Positions 61,557 through 64,000 of a DNA stretch of 64,000 nucleotides are shown here, one piece after another. A model generated the notes under the pieces. It did no database searches, had not been told where the DNA came from, and saw only the letters and a list, made by a program, of their open reading frames with translations. The stretch's first letter is position 1, and each line of letters opens with the position of its first letter. The translations under genes and the position numbers were made by a program. The stretch covers positions 1-64,000 of the forward strand of contig CALEPX010000013.1 of NCBI GenBank assembly GCA_937911045.1, read 5' to 3'. This stretch comes from an uncultured Fretibacterium sp. (GTDB lineage Bacteria; Synergistota; Synergistia; Synergistales; Aminobacteriaceae).

Positions 61557-62907
61557 AATTAGCGATAATAATTTGTTCCAGTTGTTTTCGGTAGATTTGT
61601 TGCAGAAGCAGCTAATCAAGATTAACGGCAAGATTGTTCAGGTTGTGGGACTTGTTGCGGAATCTCAAGGTCCGGACGTTCGAGTTGGAGATTTGTGCCA
61701 TATTTGTTTCCGTGACGGTTCGCACCAGCTTGACGCGGAAGTTGTGGGATTTCGTGAAGATCGAGTGTTGCTTATGCCGCTGGGAGAATTGCAGGAGATT
61801 GGACCGGGTTGTGACGTAATTTCGACGAATCACCCGTTAGAAGTTCCGGTTGGGAATGCGTTACTTGGACGAGTTCTTGATGGTCTTGGGAATCCGATTG
61901 ATGACAAGGGGCAGATTGTGCCTGATGATTTCTACCCGTTGTTTTCGACACCGCCGCACCCGTTGAGACGTAAAATGGTGGACACGCCGCTCTCGGTTGG
62001 AGTGCGAGTTGTTGACGGAATGCTCACGATTGGAAAAGGTCAGCGAATCGGAATTTTCGCAGGTTCGGGAGTTGGCAAGAGTACGCTACTGGGCATGATG
62101 GCGCGATACACGACGGCTGATGTGAATGTTATCTCGCTGGTTGGTGAGCGTGGGCGTGAAGTCCGGGAATTTATCGAGCGTGATTTAGGTCCTGAAGGAT
62201 TAGCGCGTTCGGTTCTGGTTATTGCTACGTCGGATCAGCCATCGTTGATTCGTCTGAAATCCGCAATGACAGCGACGGCAATAGCAGAATATTTTCGCGA
62301 TCAGGGCAAAGATGTTTTGTTAATGATGGACACGGTTACGCGAGTTGCAAGGGCTCAGCGTGATGTTGGACTTGCTTCTGGTGAACCGCCTGCTACACGA
62401 GGTTACACGCCATCGGTTTTCGAGATGTTGCCGCGATTACTGGAACGTGCTGGAGCTGGTGAGAAAGGGAGCATCACTGGAATTTACACGGTCTTGGTCG
62501 AGGGTGACGACATGAACGAACCCATTGCTGACACGGTGCGCGGAATTTTGGACGGGCATATTGTCTTGTCGCGAAAAATTGCAGCAAGAAATTTCTATCC
62601 GGCTGTGAGCGTTCTTGACAGCGTTAGTCGAGTTATGCCGGTGTTGGTTTCCCGTGAACATTTGGACGCGGCTGGGCGAGTTCGGGATTTGCTCGCAACG
62701 TATGCTGAATCCGAGGACTTGATAAATATCGGCGCGTATAAATCAGGCTCGAATATGCGCGTTGATTGGGCGTTGGAAAACATGGAAGCCGTGAGAAATT
62801 TTCTGGCGCAGAGAGTTGAAGATCCAACAAGTTTTGACGAAACTGATAGAAGATTGCTTGAATTAGCACCGTTCCCGGATCAAAACCAGCCAAGTCAAGC
62901 AAGTTAA
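61543..62907 (+). CDS. fliI: Flagellum-specific export ATPase FliI
   Basis: Hexameric ATPase energising flagellar type III export. The 454 residues contain Walker A GIFAGSGVGKSTLLGMMAR, GERGREVREFIE, Walker B VLLMMDTVTRVARAQR, GEPPATRGYTPSVF and SGSNMRVD in the C-terminal domain. The ATG overlaps the fliH end by 14 bases. Confidence 0.97.
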   Translation: MQTSEISDNNLFQLFSVDLLQKQLIKINGKIVQVVGLVAESQGPDVRVGDLCHICFRDGSHQLDAEVVGFREDRVLLMPLGELQEIGPGCDVISTNHPLEVPVGNALLGRVLDGLGNPIDDKGQIVPDDFYPLFSTPPHPLRRKMVDTPLSVGVRVVDGMLTIGKGQRIGIFAGSGVGKSTLLGMMARYTTADVNVISLVGERGREVREFIERDLGPEGLARSVLVIATSDQPSLIRLKSAMTATAIAEYFRDQGKDVLLMMDTVTRVARAQRDVGLASGEPPATRGYTPSVFEMLPRLLERAGAGEKGSITGIYTVLVEGDDMNEPIADTVRGILDGHIVLSRKIAARNFYPAVSVLDSVSRVMPVLVSREHLDAAGRVRDLLATYAESEDLINIGAYKSGSNMRVDWALENMEAVRNFLAQRVEDPTSFDETDRRLLELAPFPDQNQPSQAS

Positions 62908-62950
62908 TGGAGAGAAATGATGCGTATAATCAGGAGGCAGAGAAAAATAC

Positions 62951-63406
62951 ATGAATGAAAGAATTTACAGGTTTAACAGGATTTTGAAGATTCGTGAGGA
63001 CATTCGAAAAAATGAACAGGCGATTCTGGCTTCAGAACGCAGCGAGGAAATGCAGGTTTTGCGCAGATTGTCGGAACTTGAGGGCGAGAAAACTCAGGCG
63101 ATTCAGGATTTCGGCAATAATACTCGCGTGATGTCCTCGACGGAACTTTGGTTTCAGCGGCAATTCATCGACGCAATCGACACGGATATTCTGAAAGGCA
63201 AAGATTCCCTGAATAACGTTCGCGATCGAATCTCTAAAACTGAAGAACGCCTAGTCGAACGCCACAAAGATGTCAGAATAATGGAGACGTATATTGATCA
63301 CCTGAAAGAAACAAATTTTCAGGAACAGTTGGGGCTAGAGCAGAATGAACTTGACGATGTAGCTACGACGAGATTTTCGCGCGTAAAATCGAACAGGGGG
63401 TTTTAG
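62951..63406 (+). CDS. fliJ: Flagellar export protein FliJ
   Basis: Coiled-coil stalk protein of the export ATPase complex, like the gamma subunit of F1. The 151 residues are almost wholly helical, start RIYRFNRILKIREDIRKNEQ and show heptads throughout. CAGGAGG precedes the ATG. Position right after fliI supports the call. Confidence 0.88.
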   Translation: MNERIYRFNRILKIREDIRKNEQAILASERSEEMQVLRRLSELEGEKTQAIQDFGNNTRVMSSTELWFQRQFIDAIDTDILKGKDSLNNVRDRISKTEERLVERHKDVRIMETYIDHLKETNFQEQLGLEQNELDDVATTRFSRVKSNRGF

Positions 63407-63408
63407 AA

Positions 63409-63981
63409 TTGCCGTACACTCCGAATTTGACAGGGATTGAGAGAGTATTGAGCCGAATTTACGAGATTCAGCGAATGACTCAGCCAGAAATTCCGCAGCA
63501 AGATCCGATGAAAACACGCTTCACTGACGTACTCGATCAGGCTGCGAGACGAAATAATAATGTCGCACGCGGTCCGAGAATTTCCGGCAAGACTTCGTAT
63601 TCAGAAATGCAGGACGTAATCGACAAATGCGCGTATAAATATAATATCGACAAGGAGCTAATCCAGGCGATGATTCAGGTCGAATCCGGCTGGCAAACTG
63701 ACGCTGTCTCGAACAAAGGTGCGCAGGGTTTGATGCAGCTTATGCCGAAGACTGCTGCGATGCTGGGAGTTGATGACCCGTTCGATCCGGTGCAGAATAT
63801 CGAGGGCGGTGTGCGTTACATTTCGGATTTGACGGACAAATATCGCGGCGATATTGAGAAGGCTCTCGCAGCTTATAACGCAGGTCCAACACGCGTTGAC
63901 TCTGGAAATATTCCGGACGTGTCGAGGCGTTACGTTAGAAATATCATGGCTCTGTATCACAAAATCAGGCAGGAAAGTTAG
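63409..63981 (+). CDS. Lytic transglycosylase (SLT domain), probably flagellar
   Basis: Cleaves glycan strands of peptidoglycan. The 190 residues have an N-terminal 70-residue segment without a signal peptide and an SLT domain with IQVESGWQTDAVSNKGAQGL (catalytic Glu), MQLMP and ALAAYNAGPTRVD. TTG start with AGGGGG eight bases ahead, two bases after the fliJ stop. Without a Sec signal it may leave by the flagellar export apparatus and open the wall for the rod, as the FlgJ muramidase domain does; this is inference. Confidence 0.9.
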   Translation: MPYTPNLTGIERVLSRIYEIQRMTQPEIPQQDPMKTRFTDVLDQAARRNNNVARGPRISGKTSYSEMQDVIDKCAYKYNIDKELIQAMIQVESGWQTDAVSNKGAQGLMQLMPKTAAMLGVDDPFDPVQNIEGGVRYISDLTDKYRGDIEKALAAYNAGPTRVDSGNIPDVSRRYVRNIMALYHKIRQES

Positions 63982-63992
63982 AAAGTTAAATC

Positions 63993-64000
63993 ATGGACGA
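63993..64000 (+). CDS. Start of a further gene in the flagellar operon (partial)
   Basis: An ATG at 63993 twelve bases after the transglycosylase stop, with AGGAAAG upstream, probably begins the next gene. Only M-D and part of a codon are visible. Confidence 0.3.

Noticed and set aside
61068..61631. A 187-codon minus-strand frame inside fliH/fliI
   Set aside because: Fully antisense to flagellar genes with strong motifs.

Overview
The window looks like a chromosomal segment of an anaerobic, flagellated, diderm bacterium, most likely a member of the Synergistota (Synergistales). This rests on a bacterial CDC48-type double AAA+ ATPase placed directly after mreBCD, a TamB-like protein implying an outer membrane, large secreted proteins with LRR and He_PIG repeats, and the gene orders yebC-ruvC-ruvA-ruvB-spoIID-queA and fliG-fliH-fliI-fliJ. 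The assignment is inference from gene content. Genes are densely packed, many overlap by 1 to 14 bases, and TTG or GTG starts preceded by a good Shine-Dalgarno are common (dtd, the MBL hydrolase, yebC, ruvC, nadE, queA, fliH, the transglycosylase).

Layout. 1-1359: end of a tryptophan operon (trpD, partial trpC) on the minus strand. 1484-4846: an acyl-CoA synthetase and a CstA peptide/pyruvate transporter. 4847-5407: a structured leader with a possible upstream peptide, followed by a damaged RNHCP zinc-ribbon gene. 5541-10859: a 1772-residue secreted protein with leucine-rich repeats, a lipase-like domain that has lost its nucleophile, and five He_PIG domains. 10983-14369: L-rhamnose catabolism (rhaB, rhaD, fucO). 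14490-24702 (minus): a large-subunit pseudouridine synthase, CDC48, mreD, mreC, mreB, an MBL hydrolase, dtd, then ribokinase and an EF-G-like GTPase. 24833-30955 (plus): nadE, yebC, ruvCAB, a SpoIID-domain protein and queA, followed by tRNA-Val(CAC) and a lipoprotein with a pore-forming-toxin-like hairpin region and a BACON-like C-terminus.

33213-37249 (minus): a frameshifted small gene and a TamB-like protein. 37422-41770 (plus): topA, trmFO, cobJ. 41758-46744 (minus): engB, class I aldolase, two related Tyr/Trp-rich secreted membrane proteins (one carrying a G10 tract in its signal peptide), an HdeD-like protein, a HAD phosphatase and nicotinamidase. 46871-55201 (minus): ftsH, a new 55-residue membrane protein, gmk, yicC, plsC, cmk, an HDOD protein, rluB and mrdA. 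55286-63981 (plus): an AddB-like nuclease, dprA, fliG-H-I-J and a flagellar-type lytic transglycosylase.

Most of the window is housekeeping. The accessory and most interesting parts are the G10 contingency tract (44940-44949), the RNHCP leader with mutually exclusive helices (4891-5018), the pseudo-lipase surface protein, the toxin-like lipoprotein, and the CDC48 whose second ring lacks its arginine fingers. Seven intrinsic terminators and about ten promoters could be placed and divide the segment into transcription units. The only gaps near 300 bases or more are 33161-33562, which holds two terminators and a broken small gene, and none other.
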